Of a stretch of 64,000 nt of DNA, positions 30,317 to 42,874 are shown in pieces; position 1 is the stretch's first letter; each line of letters opens with the position of its first letter. The notes beneath the pieces were generated by a model that saw nothing but the letters and a program-made list of their open reading frames with translations, did no database searches and had not been told where the DNA came from. The translations under genes were made by a program, and so were the position numbers. This DNA is from Aspidapion aeneum (taxonomy: Eukaryota; Arthropoda; Insecta; Coleoptera; Brentidae), in contig OY755039.1 of assembly GCA_963576565.1 (NCBI GenBank), positions 127,952,640 through 128,016,639 on the forward strand, written 5' to 3'.

Positions 30317-31934
30317 TGTAACGCCGCGGTTAGGGGTGCTTTAGTCGAGCGGTATATTTATACAACTTGTCCCTTTCCACGATTACATTAAATTTATTTG
30401 GAGGTAGGCGTCCTAGTTGCACATAGCTATGATTAAAGCCAGTTGTTGTTATTGACTTTTGGTTGTTATTAAATTAGACACCAATTGTTATAAAGAGTCC
30501 TAACATTCAAATTAATTACGAAAATGCGCTAAAATTAACATTAGCCAATACCTTAGAGTCTATCTACGAACAAAGCTGATTGGTTTTATTACAATTTTTC
30601 CGTCACAAAATTGTCTTCGCAAATTAAAATGATAGAGTCTAAAAAAAAACGTTGTAGAACATAATGTTGTGAAATTAACTCAATGGTAACACATACATAA
30701 TAAGTCCGTAAACATATCAGTAAATTTATTCCAATAGTCTAAATCTCGTTAAATACTAAATGCACTATCAAAAGTTCAAAATCAATCTCCATCTTTTCAT
30801 CTTTACTATAATTACTAATCCATATTTACGTATAAAAGTCTAATAATTTAATTGTCTACAGCAATTAAATAAACGGTAATATTTTCTTTTTAAATCAATG
30901 TTCAAATAGTTTTAACTTACTTCCTGTCATCGAATCACTAAAATATACTTTTTATCCTAGAGCAAAAACTCTAGATTTTCTTGAAGACTACATTTTTATA
31001 TAAAATGGTTAACTCAACTTTTACTAATTCACTTTAATTTTAACTGTTTACTATTTTTCACTTTTGGCTGCAACTTTAACACTGGTACTTTAATAATGCC
31101 CGGATATAATTCAAGAAATCGAATTTATAGGCGATCCTCTCTTGTTTATCCCACAAATTTTTATGACGAAACAGGTCAATGTGTTTTGATCGAGCCAGTG
31201 TTTCTGAATATAGCCCTAATTAATGAATACAATAGAGTCGTGTATTCATTGCTCCCTAATATAAACAATTTCCTAAGGCGTGGACAAAACAGGTAAAAAT
31301 GGGATTTTTGTCAACCTCTTTTGTGGCTCATTTAATTAATTTCATTTGTAATTTTGCGATCGATCGAATCAACAGTGCTCTCCAGTGAAAATAAGTGTTA
31401 GGGTTTTGACTTCAGCTTGTTTTATGTGAGTCTTAATCATTTTTATTTTAACTCTTTTTTTTTTTAAATTTGGTTAAAATATTACTTTGGCATCGCCTGG
31501 TCTCTGAATATTTTTTAATTTATTATTTTAATTTTAATATTTAAAATTTTTGGTTTTTATTAATTTATTTTAAAAATAATATTTTTTTTTGTTGTCGTTA
31601 TTTTTTACTTTCTTGCTTCGATAATACTTGTATATTTCCTGCCAGTTTTGGAATATGTTTTTAATATTTTTTAATTTAGGTTTTAATGAATATTTTTTTT
31701 TCTTTAAAAAAATTAATTATTATATATATATTTTTTTAATTTAATTTTTTTTTAATTTGAATTTTAATGAATATTATTTTTTTTTGTTAAAAAAAAATAA
31801 TATCTCATTTATTTTTTTTTACTTATTTATTTTTCATCGTGTTATATTATTATTAACTAAACGGAAATCTTGAAACTTCTCATATTTTTGATAAAATATT
31901 TTTATATTTTATTAAATAAACCCCGACCTTTACA
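30317..31934 (-). repeat. 3' LTR of the long-LTR element (1618 bp)
   Basis: Matches 36480-38084 with indels: it lacks about 70 bases after ATTGTTATAAAGA and has about 80 extra bases near 31020-31110. TG...CA ends. Confidence 0.93.
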
Positions 31935-31951
31935 TTCCTCCCTTCTTTTAA
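31935..31951 (-). other. Polypurine tract of the long-LTR element
   Basis: Plus strand TTCCTCCCTTCTTTTAA, i.e. a purine run on the minus strand directly before the 3' LTR. Confidence 0.75.
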
Positions 31952-34900
31952 CTCAAATGATAGCTCTTTAATAGCTATCATTTGGTATAACTTCGGCATA
32001 AATATAAAATGTCGCGCATTCATAATTTTTTCGAGCCCACGAACAAAAAAAAATGTTCCTAACATCAGTTATGAGAACTTCTTTACTAAATTAAAATTAT
32101 TTTTAAAGTCGAAATTGAAAAAATATATATTTTTTTAATATAAGAGTGATATTACTGTCTGAAGATGTGTTTACTGCTAACATATTTTGTGTTTATAAAA
32201 TTTGTGCTAAATTTTAACTTAGATATAAGTTTGACTAAGTTCTTATTTATTTATTTTTGTTAAACTTTGTTCTCCCGTAGTTTGTTAATTATTACATGTT
32301 TATTTAAAATAAACAAAAGAGTTTTATTTATTTACTAGTAGTAGAGTTAACCTAGTGCCAATATAATTTTAAATTTCGAAAATTTTCATCATTTTAAACG
32401 ATCAATTTTAATGATTTTAAAACTGAACTCTATTATTTTCTTTGATGATTAACTCAGAAAGTAAGCCCTTTACAAAATAAAATTTACCTAACGTTTCAAT
32501 CCTTAAAAAAAAACTAAATTCTACTTACATCCGTTTTCTATATTTAAAATGCGTCAAAACCTTACTTGCTTCTTCTTAGTTTTCGTTGTTTCCTGTAAAA
32601 AGGTGGTTGGTTAGAATCTGCACTGCTAGCTTCCATGTGGATGTCCAACTTCAGCTTGACCTGATGACGTCCCGTGCTAACCATATTCCATCTCAGTTGT
32701 AATTAGATAAGATTGTTCTTTTCACTTTATATATTTTCTTAGGACACTTCACTTAATATATTTTTTTTTAAACGCACTTTATTTATTTTTAACATAATTT
32801 AAGCTTGTTATCAACCCTTGCGTGATTATAACTTTGTTATTCCAAAATTAAAATTAACAATGTTCTAAATATCTAACATAAACTATCACTTAACTATTAC
32901 AAATTCCAAATTTTCAACTTTCATATCTTTTTTAATATGATCAACGTAACCTCTATTTCTTTTTACATGGTAGTTTGAGTATTAATTGCAAAAGACAAAA
33001 CTTGAAACATCCGAAAATCTTTTATCAAACACCCGAAGTTGCTCTTCCCAACTAACACCTCGTCTAATTTTAATACCAAGTTAACCCTCTGTTGTATAAT
33101 ATAAACAAACCGCGTGCTTTACTCTTGCACTGTCTCGTCTAGGCATTTACTACTATTATTGATTATTGTGATGGTAGCCAATTTCACTATTGTCGCAGGT
33201 CGACTTTTCTTTAAGCTATTGACTCAATTAAAGTATCTTTCGTGACTCAATCTCGACTCTGCGTCAGTGTGGTTCATAATTTATCTGCAGCGCGGACCGA
33301 ACCGCGATATTCTGTGGTGTGATTGAGTCACCCTTTTGGATTACTTCACTGGCTAGTAGAAGAAAAGTTATGACGTTATAACCCGACAAGTTAAAAGAAC
33401 TTTTTCAGCTGTACTTTATTTCTCTTACGCACATATTTTTAAAACAATTTGTTATAAAGGCTTTATTGATTATGCATCATCATTCTAACTTTGTAGAAAT
33501 CTCATTTCACCGCCTTGTCACCTAACAATAATTTCTGGAAATTGCATTATGATTTTAAAATCAAAATGTTGTGTCATTACACATTTTTCCTTTCAAACAA
33601 CTAAATTTCTCTGCTTTATTGGAGGTCTTCTTAACCTTCTTCGTGACTATCTATGTCACCACAACTAACCTTCTGTCAGCTCCATCTTCTACAATCACGT
33701 TGTCTAAAATATTAGACATACGTGTCTACAAATCTTCATGACTATATTTGTCATCTTAACATCTGACCTTCTGTCAGCTGTTCCAACAAATAGTATCATA
33801 TGATACCATATCTTCTTACTTTCATCTCTTCGTTATTAGTTTAATCAATTTCTACTTTACATCTAACTCTCAATGCATCCTAGAGGAAGACAGGGGCCAA
33901 CTGTCAAATCTCTAGTTCCTTTATCATTGGCCTATGACTCAGGAATCTCAAAACAAAATTTTTTTTTGGCTAAACTCAAATTTCCTTAAATTTCTTTTAA
34001 AAATTTTCTAACCTTCTTAAACTCCTCCATAATAAATACACTCTCCATCGAATCCTGCATTTAGACTACATCTAACTTCTATATGTGCGTAACCTTCTCT
34101 TCTTTTGCCTTTTGTTCTTTAATTTTTTTTTATATAGGTACTTGGTATGCTTCTTTTTCATTCTTAACGTTAAAATAACCAAATCTTCTCAAACTGCAAA
34201 GCCCAATAAAACTTTTCACATCGTGTCAAATAATTTCGGACAGGGAAATGCCATCAAAACCGTTTGCAAAATCACTGCACATCTAGGCTAATTTTTTTCC
34301 TGATAACTCTAGTGTCATTGTTTTAAATGGGGTGTAAAATTTATCACTAAACTGCAAACTAAATGTTTTACTTTCTTTTTGAACTTGTTCCGTACTTCGT
34401 TTAAATTAACTGTTTAAAAATTTCAAAAATATTTTTGACAGATACTTGCCCAACTTCTGGTCATTTTCTTTTGGTCTTCATCTTTTTGCTCTGCTTAAAA
34501 ACTTCTAGTTAAAACCAATTAGTTTAAATAGTAAGAAACTGCATCTCCTGTCTTATACAGGACTCTAGCTACAAGCAATCCCGTAGGATTATTCATCACT
34601 GGGTTCAAAATCATTTGCGAACTATCAACTTTGGATATGTTGCAAATATCAGCTGACCAAATTGCATTACTATGCTGTGGCTTACTTAAGTATTCCTTTA
34701 ACAACACAGGCAACCTCTAAGTATTTCTTAATTTCTGCTATATAATGCTCTGGAAGTGGCCTACTTGCCGGGTCTCCAATCTTAAGGGATTTCTTATATA
34801 CCCGTTTACAGTCTCTGTACCACTTTCTTTTTTTTAAATTAAATATTCAAAAGTTTAAACATTCACGGAACCTCCAATATTTATTTGCTTTGACATTTGG

Positions 34901-35836
34901 TTTAAACAATTAATCTGTATAATGGTTAACCACCTTTAGGTCCGATTTGACAACCCAAGCGTAAAAGTTTGAACCCACTTTTCTTTGGACAAAGTAGATT
35001 TCGTCAGCTCTTTCTTGATTTATCATATTATATCTTTACAAAATATTAATTTAAGTGGTGGTTTGTTTGCATGCACATCAGACTGCACACTGTCTGAGCT
35101 TGATGTCTCATCAAAATTCTCTCTGAAAATCGTACATTATTTTATTTCTTCAATTTATCTTAACTCCATAATTATAAATAAAATCTAATCCTAACCATAC
35201 ATTAGGTCCAAAACTTTCTGCCTCTATAGAAAAAACTGGTAAAGCACTTCTTATTTTTTTTAACAAACTTAATTGCACACAATACCTGTGCTTGTGTGGT
35301 ATGGTGTTTCTTTGCACATTTACTTTGGCCACGGATCACCAAACAAAGATCCGCGCTTCGGCGCCAAATCTTATAGGGAACTTCTGCGACATAGGGTAAG
35401 ATACCTACTCTGTGCGTGTGATCACAAAGTAATAGGACACTTCGTGTTGTGATATATGGGCTTCTCGGATATAGGCATATCGAGGGATACTGTATGCTGC
35501 AACTTTCGAAGTGAATCAAGCTGTACATACACGTCTGACTTTTTACTTTAATTTTAATAAACATAGTTTTATTAGATTTCCATACATGATTTCTTCTCTC
35601 TCCATTCTCTATACTTCCTTCGAGGTATATTTCTAGTGCCTTGTTAAATGAAGCTTAATGGGTATCATCAAATCGAGTAAAAATTATATTACAATAAATT
35701 CTTTAACATATTTTGGAGATTTTGTTTACTGGCCTGGATGCTAGTTAAAGTAAGGGTAGCTAATAACTTCAAACGTGTATGGAAAATTGTGTGTATAATA
35801 CGCCTGTCTACATTGCTGAGCATATGGTCGAATAAA
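31952..35836 (-). other. Interior of the long-LTR element, no intact gene
   Basis: AT-rich, stop-dense in all frames; no protein family recognised. At 35345-35365 the minus strand reads TGGCGCCGAAGCGCGGATC, which looks like another primer-binding site and may mark an older nested fragment. From 35040 the sequence is repeated at 46346. Confidence 0.6.
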
Positions 35837-36049
35837 CTATTCGCGTAGGGCGTTCTTTAGATCATTCGAATGTTCCCTTCGAAGCCGTTCTACTGTCGAG
35901 CTTTGCTTTGAATCGTAGTTTAAGTATGGATCACCAAATTTTTGTTGCTCTCTCCAATTTTTAAACGTGGCGCTTTCGTGGTCTATAGATAAATATTTGT
36001 CGATGCTGGTTAAACCGTCATATATCGGAATTAAGTTAAGTGATTGCAA
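35837..36049 (-). pseudogene. Possible gag N-terminal remnant of the long-LTR element
   Basis: Reads LNLIPIYDGLTSIDKYLSI then a diverged tail. LIPIYDG..., placed about 430 bases after the primer site, resembles the start of gag in 17.6/297-type Gypsy elements. The frame ends after 70 residues. The same sequence is at 47389-47601 in the second copy. Assignment is tentative. Confidence 0.4.
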
Positions 36050-36459
36050 ATTTTCTTTACCAATTCTAATTTTTGATTTTCAAGCTGTCAGATTAAATGT
36101 TTTTTTAAATTTGAAGGAAGTTATTAAATGTTTTAAAATTTTAACTTTAAATATCGTTTGGCACTAATCTTTTGGTGGTTTGTCCATTTAGTTATGGTTT
36201 CCAATTTCTTAATTATGTTAAAAACTTCTTTACACTGCTTTTCCCATCTTCACTAGAAATGTATTTGGGCTCAATAAACACTTTCTTTTTATTATACTGT
36301 ATTTTTATCGTTGTTACGGCTATTTTTGTTTTGTTCTCCTTTGGTGTCATTTCTATAGCTGACTGAAGGAGTCCTAGAACTTTTCGGCAATATTCATAAT
36401 TTAAATCTTCAAAAAGGTGAAAATTTTATTCCTAATTCTAACTCCATACCGAAAATCCA

Positions 36460-36477
36460 TCCTACCGACTGCGCCAA
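36460..36477 (-). other. Primer-binding site, tRNA-Ser type
   Basis: Minus strand TGGCGCAGTCGGTAGGAT two bases inside the 5' LTR. Its complement ATCCTACCGACTGCGCCA fits the 3' end of insect tRNA-Ser with CCA, as in the 17.6/297 group (from memory of the family). Confidence 0.75.
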
Positions 36478-36479
36478 AT

Positions 36480-38084
36480 GTAACGCCGCGGTTAGGGGTG
36501 CTTTAGTCGAGCGGTATATTTATACAACTTGTCCCTTTCCACGATTACATTAAATTTATTTGGAGGTAGGCGTCCTAGTTGCACATAGCTATGATTAAAG
36601 CCAGTTGTTGTTATTGACTTTTGGTTGTTATTAAATTAGACACCAATTGTTATAAAGAATACGTTATATTTAAAGTCAAAAATTATTAATACAAAATCGT
36701 AGATCCAAAGTCTAGCATGGTCCTAACATTCAAATTAATTACGAAAATGCGCTAAAATTAACATTAGCCAATACCTTAGAGTCTATCTACGAACAAAGCT
36801 GATTGGTTTTATTACAATTTTTCCGTCACAAAATTGTCTTCGCAAATTAAAATGATAGAGTCTAAAAAAAAACGTTGTAGAACATAATATTGTGAAATTA
36901 ACTCAATGGTAACACATACATAATAAGTCCGTAAACATATCAGTAAATTTATTCCAATAGTCTAAATCTCGTTAAATACTAAATGCACTATCAAAAGTTC
37001 AAAATCAATCTCCATCTTTTCATCTTTACTATAATTACTAATCCATATTTACGTATAAAAGTCTAATAATTTAATTGTCTACAGCAATTAAATAAACGGT
37101 AATATTTTCTTTTTAAATCAATGTTCAAATAGTTTTAACTTACTTTCTGTCATCGAATCACTAAAATATTTTTTTTATCCTAGAGCAAAAACTCTAGATT
37201 TTCTTGAAGACTACATTTTTATATAAAATGGTTAACTCAATTTTTCACTTTTGAAAGAAATCGAATTTATAGGCGATCCCCTCTTGTTTATCCCACAAAT
37301 TTTTATGACGAAACAGGTCAATGTGTTTTGATCGAGCCAGTGTTTCTGAATATAGCCCTAATTAATGAATACAATAGAGTCGTGTATTCATTGCTCCCTA
37401 ATATAAACAATTTCCTAAGGCGTGGACAAAACAGGTAAAAATGGGATTTTTGTCAACCTCTTTTGTGGCTCATTTAATTAATTTCATTTGTAATTTTGCG
37501 ATCGATCGAATCAACAGTGCTCTCCAGTGAAAATAAGTGTTAGGGTTTTGACTTCAGCTTGTTTTATGTGAGTCTTAATCATTTTTATTTTAACTCTTTT
37601 TTTTTTAAATTTGGTTAAAATATTACTTTGGCATCGCCTGGTCTCTGAATATTTTTTAATTTATTTAATTAATTTAATTTTAATATTTTAAATTTTTGGT
37701 TTTTATTAATTTATTTTAAAAATAATATTTTTTTTTGTTGTTGTTATTTTTTACTTTCTTGCTTCGATAATACTTGTATATTTTCTGCCAGTTTTGGAAT
37801 ATGTTTTTAATATTTTTTAATTTAGGTTTTAATGAATATTTTTCTTTTTCTTAAAAAAAATTAATTATTATATATATTTTTTTTTAATTTAATTTTTTTT
37901 AATTTGAATTTTAATGAATATTACTTTTTTTTGTTAAAAAAAAATAATATCTCATTTATTTTTTTTTTTACTTATTTATTTTTCATCGTGTTATATTATT
38001 ATCAACTAAACGGAAATCTTGAAACTTCTCATATTTTTGATAAAATATTTTTATATTTTATTTAAATAAACCCCGATCTTTACA
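36480..38084 (-). repeat. 5' LTR of the long-LTR element (1605 bp)
   Basis: Same ends as 30317-31934; followed by the AATA duplication and the resumed hAT coding sequence. A shortened copy is at 48031-49235. Confidence 0.93.
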
Positions 38085-38088
38085 AATA

Positions 38089-38808
38089 ACATATACTCTA
38101 AGGATTTTTACAAGAGAAATTTATGCCAGAAACGACTGGATATGCGGATGCAATAAAAATAATTCTCTTTTTTGTTTTCCGTGCCTTTTGTTTGGTGGAG
38201 ATAAATCTTGGATCGTCCTTGGTGTAACGGATTTAGTACATCTTAGTGAAAAAATCAAACGCCATGAAACATCAAAAAATCACTTAAACAATGTAATGAA
38301 CCTGGGTTTGTTGGGTAATGTTAATATTCGTGAGAAGCTGGACACTGCATATTGGACAAATATTCGGCTGTTTAACGAGAACTTTACAAAAAACAGATAT
38401 GTGTTATCCAAAATAATTGATTGCTTCAAATTTTGTGGATTGTTCGAACTTGCGCTTAGGGGTCACGATGAAACATCCACATCAGAAAATCCAGGAATTT
38501 TCCGTGGACTTATTAATTTTACCTCTGAGCTTGATAAAACAGTGGCGGAACATTTGAGAGATTCCACTGTGTTTAAAGCCATCTCCAAAGACATTCAAAA
38601 TGATATTTTGAATTGCATGTTGAAGGTTTGCCACGAGAAAATTCTAGAGGAAATTGGAACCTGTTCATACATTTTTGTTATGGCAGACGAAACAACGGAT
38701 GTGTCAGCCAAATCTCAGATGGCCATAATTTTTAGATATATTCAAAACGGAGAGCCTGTGGAACGATTTACTTTTATTATTATTATTTTATTTTTTTACT
38801 TTTTATAA
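38089..38808 (+). pseudogene. hAT transposase, middle piece, copy 1
   Basis: Resumes as NIYSKDFYKRNL, then after a frameshift DWICGCNKNNSLFCFPCLLF, the TTF-type zinc-finger block. IKRHETSKNHLNN, FRGLINFTSELD and YIFVMADETTDVSAKSQMAI (the first catalytic D of the RNase H fold) follow. It ends abruptly at PVERF in a TTA-rich run. The insertion domain and C-terminal dimerisation region are missing, so it is a deletion derivative. Confidence 0.85.
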
Positions 38809-38906
38809 TAGACACGTGATCTGGAGACTGTAAAAAAATAGCATTTTTTATACCCTATCGGCAGAACTCACAAACTTTACTGTCACGAGCCGCCACTGGT
38901 TCAATT

Positions 38907-39633
38907 TAGGCTAATTTTGTTCTTGCCCCTGAAACGTTATTGCACAATTGTTTTGTTTACGACATGACACTGGGTGAAGTGATTTTTTAATCGATAAACG
39001 TTTATTGTATAAACTAAGGTAAGTTTTGGACCTGCAATAATTTGGTACTGTGTATTTAAGGTAATTTTATTAGTAACACATCTTTTTTTAGAATGATAAA
39101 ACTGCACTATTTTCGTTTAATTTTGGTTGTATTTTAATATAACCCAACATTTTTGGTTTGCCGCATATAGGATAAGTTTATGAGCGATGCACGTTGGGGA
39201 GCATTTGACCACAAATAAGATTCAGCCTGGCCGAATCTTCCTCATTTTTGGAAAGCTTTTTTGGTCATGTGACTTTTGAAATCGCGAAAATCCACGCTGA
39301 GGCCTTTGAATATGCGCGAACAAAAGCCGCTACACCACTTCCGGTAAAACTCGCCTACTGTAGATCGCACAAAAACCCTAAACTTTCCGAGAGTGGAAAA
39401 CCCGGCCGCGGCCAACCTGATCTAAGAGATGTTTTAACGACTTTAGGGTAAGTCTTAACTTAAATTCAAATTAACCATTTTTTAGAAATACAAAAAGTCT
39501 GATTTTCGGGGTTTTCCTTTTGGGAATACCAAGGACCGTTATTTAGGGACTCCAATTATTTCTATAAAGAAAAAGAAGACATTAGATTACCTAAAGAAGG
39601 AATAAAAAGAACTACCAGAACACAAGCTCTCTA
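38907..39633. other. Unassigned sequence with one orphan ORF
   Basis: Host sequence or an older element in which the hAT and the mariner-type MITE sit. Contains the open frame at 39248-39451. Confidence 0.5.
39248..39451 (+). other. Orphan open frame, possible exon or old ORF fragment
   Basis: 67 codons beginning TTG (no ATG): TFEIAKIHAEAFEYARTKAA and KPGRGQPDLRDVLTTL. It ends in GGGTAAGT, which is also a good splice donor. It is duplicated at 50399-50602 with one amino acid difference. I do not recognise a family. GC content is higher than its surroundings, which suggests former coding sequence. Confidence 0.3.
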
Positions 39634-40044
39634 TACACGGTAAAAAAAACTGTCTACAATGAAAACACGTTCTATTCATGAATAAATTTATTTACCTAAA
39701 AACTATTTGCTTTGGATCAAAATATTTCTTTTTAGTTCAATGCAGCGTTTGGTCTTGAAATGAGACTTTATTTTTCTTCTTTAATTGTTTTGTTTCAGTA
39801 TACTCCATTTTGTAACAAAGCAAATTGTGTTCATATAAGTAATATTTTGCTTCCAGAGAAAACGGTGCCTTAGATTAATTCAGTTCCAATTTATAATAAA
39901 ACAATTTCTGTTTCACATTAAAATAAGAGGCAAGACATTTTTTGTGCTATATCAAGAAAATATTCTCTTGGTGAATAGAAAAGCACAAATTGTTTTACTT
40001 CAAAGCAACTTCCTTTGATCTAAGACAATTTGTTTTACCGTGTA
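39634..40044. mobile_element. Mariner-type MITE, copy 1 (TA target, CACGGTAAAA ends)
   Basis: Left TA-CACGGTAAAAAAAACTGTCT and right AGACAATTTGTTTTACCGTG-TA are inverted, about 20 bp with two mismatches, flanked by TA as in Tc1/mariner insertions. 411 bp including TA; no coding. Confidence 0.75.
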
Positions 40045-40200
40045 CGTTTCACCTTAATTTAGGTAGCTTAAATATACGTTAACTATATTGGAAGTTATGT
40101 GTGGTTTTCAAACGTACCTTTTTAGTGTCCCAACTAAAAGGTAACAGACGTATTTTTGGGTATTTGTCGTGCGAATTCGGAGAAACGCTCGGACACGTCG

Positions 40201-42869
40201 CACATTAGGACGAGCCATGGACAAAAATATTTAAAAGACGTTTCATGTAAAATTAAAGCTAATACATAAAACGCAACGAAAAACCCTAAACTTTATTAAA
40301 TTAACACCAGGTGATTCCCCAGTCTTCGAAAAATAATTTATGAAGCGTGCAAACTCAGGCATGTCGATGCGTGTCAACAGGTGAGAATCATTTGCAGAAT
40401 GTGCGTCTAATAAAAGGGTTGCATAATAGTTAAACTGAGTTAATATATTTGTTTATTTAATGGAAAATTTTAAAGAAGGTATGTGCTTCCGATATCACTT
40501 ATTTTTAATTATTTACGTTTTTCTGTACATAGAGTTTAAAGCTTTTAAAGTTGACCTTATTTAAATATATTTTTTTTATAATTCTTTTTTTTAAGCGTAT
40601 AAAAAATTTTTAGCATCTGTTACCTAAGATTTTGCGTTTTATGTAAAGCTCGAAACTTACGTTCTTGAGACAAAAAATAAAAACTGGCGATTTTTTGCGA
40701 TTTTGCGAAAAATATATCTTTTTTTATGCAGGTCGACCCGCCCTTAAAATTATGGACATTTTCGAAATGTGGCTTTCCTGTAAAGCAACCGATAAAATTA
40801 GTGCTACTGTGAATCAAATTCAGACACGTTTAGCATTAGTTCACTGGGACGAAGATCTAGAAACCAGTTTGAAAAATTTCGTTCGACAATTGAACACACA
40901 ATTTGCTATAAAACCAGCTTATTAGGCGGCATCATACTTGGCTTGATTCACTTGCCACTTTTCCAAAGCCTCTTGAGGATGTAATATTAGCACAAAATAC
41001 TATTTATCAGCCAGGATGAAGTCGTGGAAGACCCCAAAAAGCTTTTGTGGATGCTTCAGTAAAAACAAAAAACGCCGCGTTTCTGATTTGTTGAGTACGA
41101 GGAGCCCAGAGGAAATTATTTTTGCCGCAAAACAAACAGGCAGATTGAATCATCCAGATTCAAATGTCGTATTGCCGGATGAAGAGGCTTTCAGTTTATT
41201 TTACGATTTGCATCTTACCAAGTATCAATACAATATTGTCATGTATGTAATTTGGGCATGCTATCCGGAACTTGGTTGGTTGACCTGATGTAAAGGTATT
41301 AGGACAACCCCCTCGTGACAATATATTGAAAACAGTTAGAAATAAATATCATAAAGATTTTATTCCAAGCTACTACAAGCTGCAATCGATAAAGAAATCG
41401 TATCTTATCGAACCTGAAACAATATCTGAATCCAGAGTTGAATTAAATTTACAAAATTTACTCAACAAAACTGTTGATAGTATTCTTAAAACGGCTCAGG
41501 ATGGTGATTTCCCAGCGAATTTAACTTTGGAGTGTAAGTGGGGAATGGACGGTAGTTCGGGGCACAGCCGTTATAAGCAAAAATTTTCAAGCAATGAACA
41601 CAGACAGTATGGACGAATTCTTATTTGTTATAGCTTTGGTGCCCTTAAGGCTTGTTGACACAGATACTAAAAATACGTATTGGAAAAACCCCCGCCCATC
41701 ATCAACTCTCTACTGCCGCCCCGTAAAATGTATTTACGGCAAAGAAAACCCTCAACATGTCAAGAGTGAAGAGGCTAAGATGAATGAGGATATCAACCAG
41801 TTAGTTCGTTGTAAAACAAGGGTAGGAGGTTTAGAAGTATCTGTGTCATATTTTCTATCATTTACCATGGTTGACGGTAGTATCTGCAACACCTTGTCGG
41901 AAACGAATTCTACACAAAAATGTTTTATATGTGGCGCCAGACCTTCAGAAATGAATTCTAAGGAGGTTGTTAAAAACCCTATAAATCGCGAAAGTTTCAG
42001 GTTTGGTTTGTCAACCCTTCATCTACGAATAAGAAGTTTCAAATGCCTCTTGCATATTTCCTATAACTTACCTTTTTAAAAGTGGCAGGCAAAAGATTCA
42101 AATAAAAATATTCGGAATGCACGTAAACAACAAATTCAAAAAGATTTTGAGCAACAAATGGGGTTAATAGTTGCCAAGCCAAAACAATCTTTTGGAAACA
42201 CAAAAGATGGCAACACCGCAAGAAGGTTTTTTTACAATCCCCATGAGAGTTCGGCAATCACTGGTTTGGATTTAAACTTAATTTTAAAATTCTCTCTAAT
42301 ATTAAGACTTTTAGCTAGCGGTAAAAAGCTAAAGATAGCTAAGTTTAAAGAGTTATGTGATGAAACATTCGATTTGTATGTAAGATTATATTCTTGGTAT
42401 TACATGCCAAGCAGTGTACACAAATTGCTTGTCCACGGGTCTGAGATTGTTTCTTCATTTCATTTACCGATAGGTGAATTGTCTGAAGAAGCACTTGAAG
42501 CCAGGCATAAGGAAATAAGATATAACCGATTACACCATTTTATATGTACAAAATTTGTGCACCTCGGTTTTTAGCGTACCGTATACAATTTCGTGATTCC
42601 TTTCACGATTATTAGTACACATTAAGTGATTTTCTAAGTTTTAGTTATGTTAAAGTTTAAGATACATTAATTGAACTAATATCAAGCCAAATTAAAATTA
42701 CAATAAATTATATTTTTTTACTATAATGGGTGGTATTCTTTAAACTATTTATAACAAAAATATTTTTTAAGGCAATAAGCTAATATTACTGCATTATTAC
42801 TAATATTTATTATAAAAATGGGGACGATATGATTTTTGACCCTTTGGGCATATACCTCGTCCTACTGTG
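40201..42869 (+). mobile_element. Transib transposon, copy 1, TSD CGTCG
   Basis: Ends CACATTAGGACGAG (40201) and CTCGTCCTACTGTG (ending 42869) are inverted. The 5-bp GC-rich duplication CGTCG is at 40196-40200 and 42870-42874. CAC at the ends and 5-bp duplications are Transib traits; the transposase is recognised inside. 2669 bp. Confidence 0.93.
40724..42574 (+). pseudogene. Transib (RAG1-related) transposase, copy 1, several frameshifts
   Basis: Pieces in three frames: GRPALKIMDIFEMWL and VNQIQTRLALVHWDEDLETS (40731-40925); KRRVSDLLSTRSPEEIIFAA (41016-41288); LECKWGMDGSSGHSRYKQKF with the first catalytic D (41326-41658); YWKNPRPSSTLYCRPVKC, the second D in FTMVDGSICN, and CFICGARPSEMN with LLHISY (41594-42079); then DGNTARRFF, WYYMPSSVHKLLVHG and the E-containing ELSEEALEARHKE (42158-42574). 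This is the Transib core, homologous to the RAG1 core. Stops at 40923, 41287, 41656 and 42077 show it is dead. The C-terminal end after FICTKF is cut short. Confidence 0.9.
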
Positions 42870-42874
42870 CGTCG

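Larger units (their letters stand above)
30317..38084 (-). mobile_element. Long-LTR Gypsy-type retrotransposon with little coding (LARD-like)
   Basis: LTRs of 1618 bp (30317-31934) and 1605 bp (36480-38084), both starting TGTAACGCCGCGG and ending TTTACA. The 4-bp duplication AATA lies at 30313-30316 and 38085-38088. The minus strand has a primer site TGGCGCAGTCGGTAGGAT next to the right LTR and a polypurine tract AAAAGAAGGGAGGAA next to the left LTR, so it is transcribed leftward. The 4.5-kb interior holds only a possible gag remnant. This is the build of a non-autonomous large retrotransposon derivative. It inserted into the hAT transposase gene. Confidence 0.93.
29712..38898 (+). mobile_element. 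hAT transposon, deletion derivative, split by a long-LTR element
   Basis: Ends CAGGGGCGGCTAGTG at 29712 and CACGAGCCGCCACTG at 38898 are inverted copies. The 8-bp duplication GTTCAATT is perfect at 29704-29711 and 38899-38906, the hAT target-site size. It carries the N-terminal and middle parts of a transposase; the C-terminal part, including the dimerisation domain, is missing. Without the 7.8-kb insertion it would be about 1.4 kb. Confidence 0.93.

Noticed and set aside
35202..35564. 120-codon frame on the minus strand (also 46508-46834)
   Set aside because: No recognised domain; lies in the stop-rich interior of the long-LTR element and probably includes LTR-like sequence.
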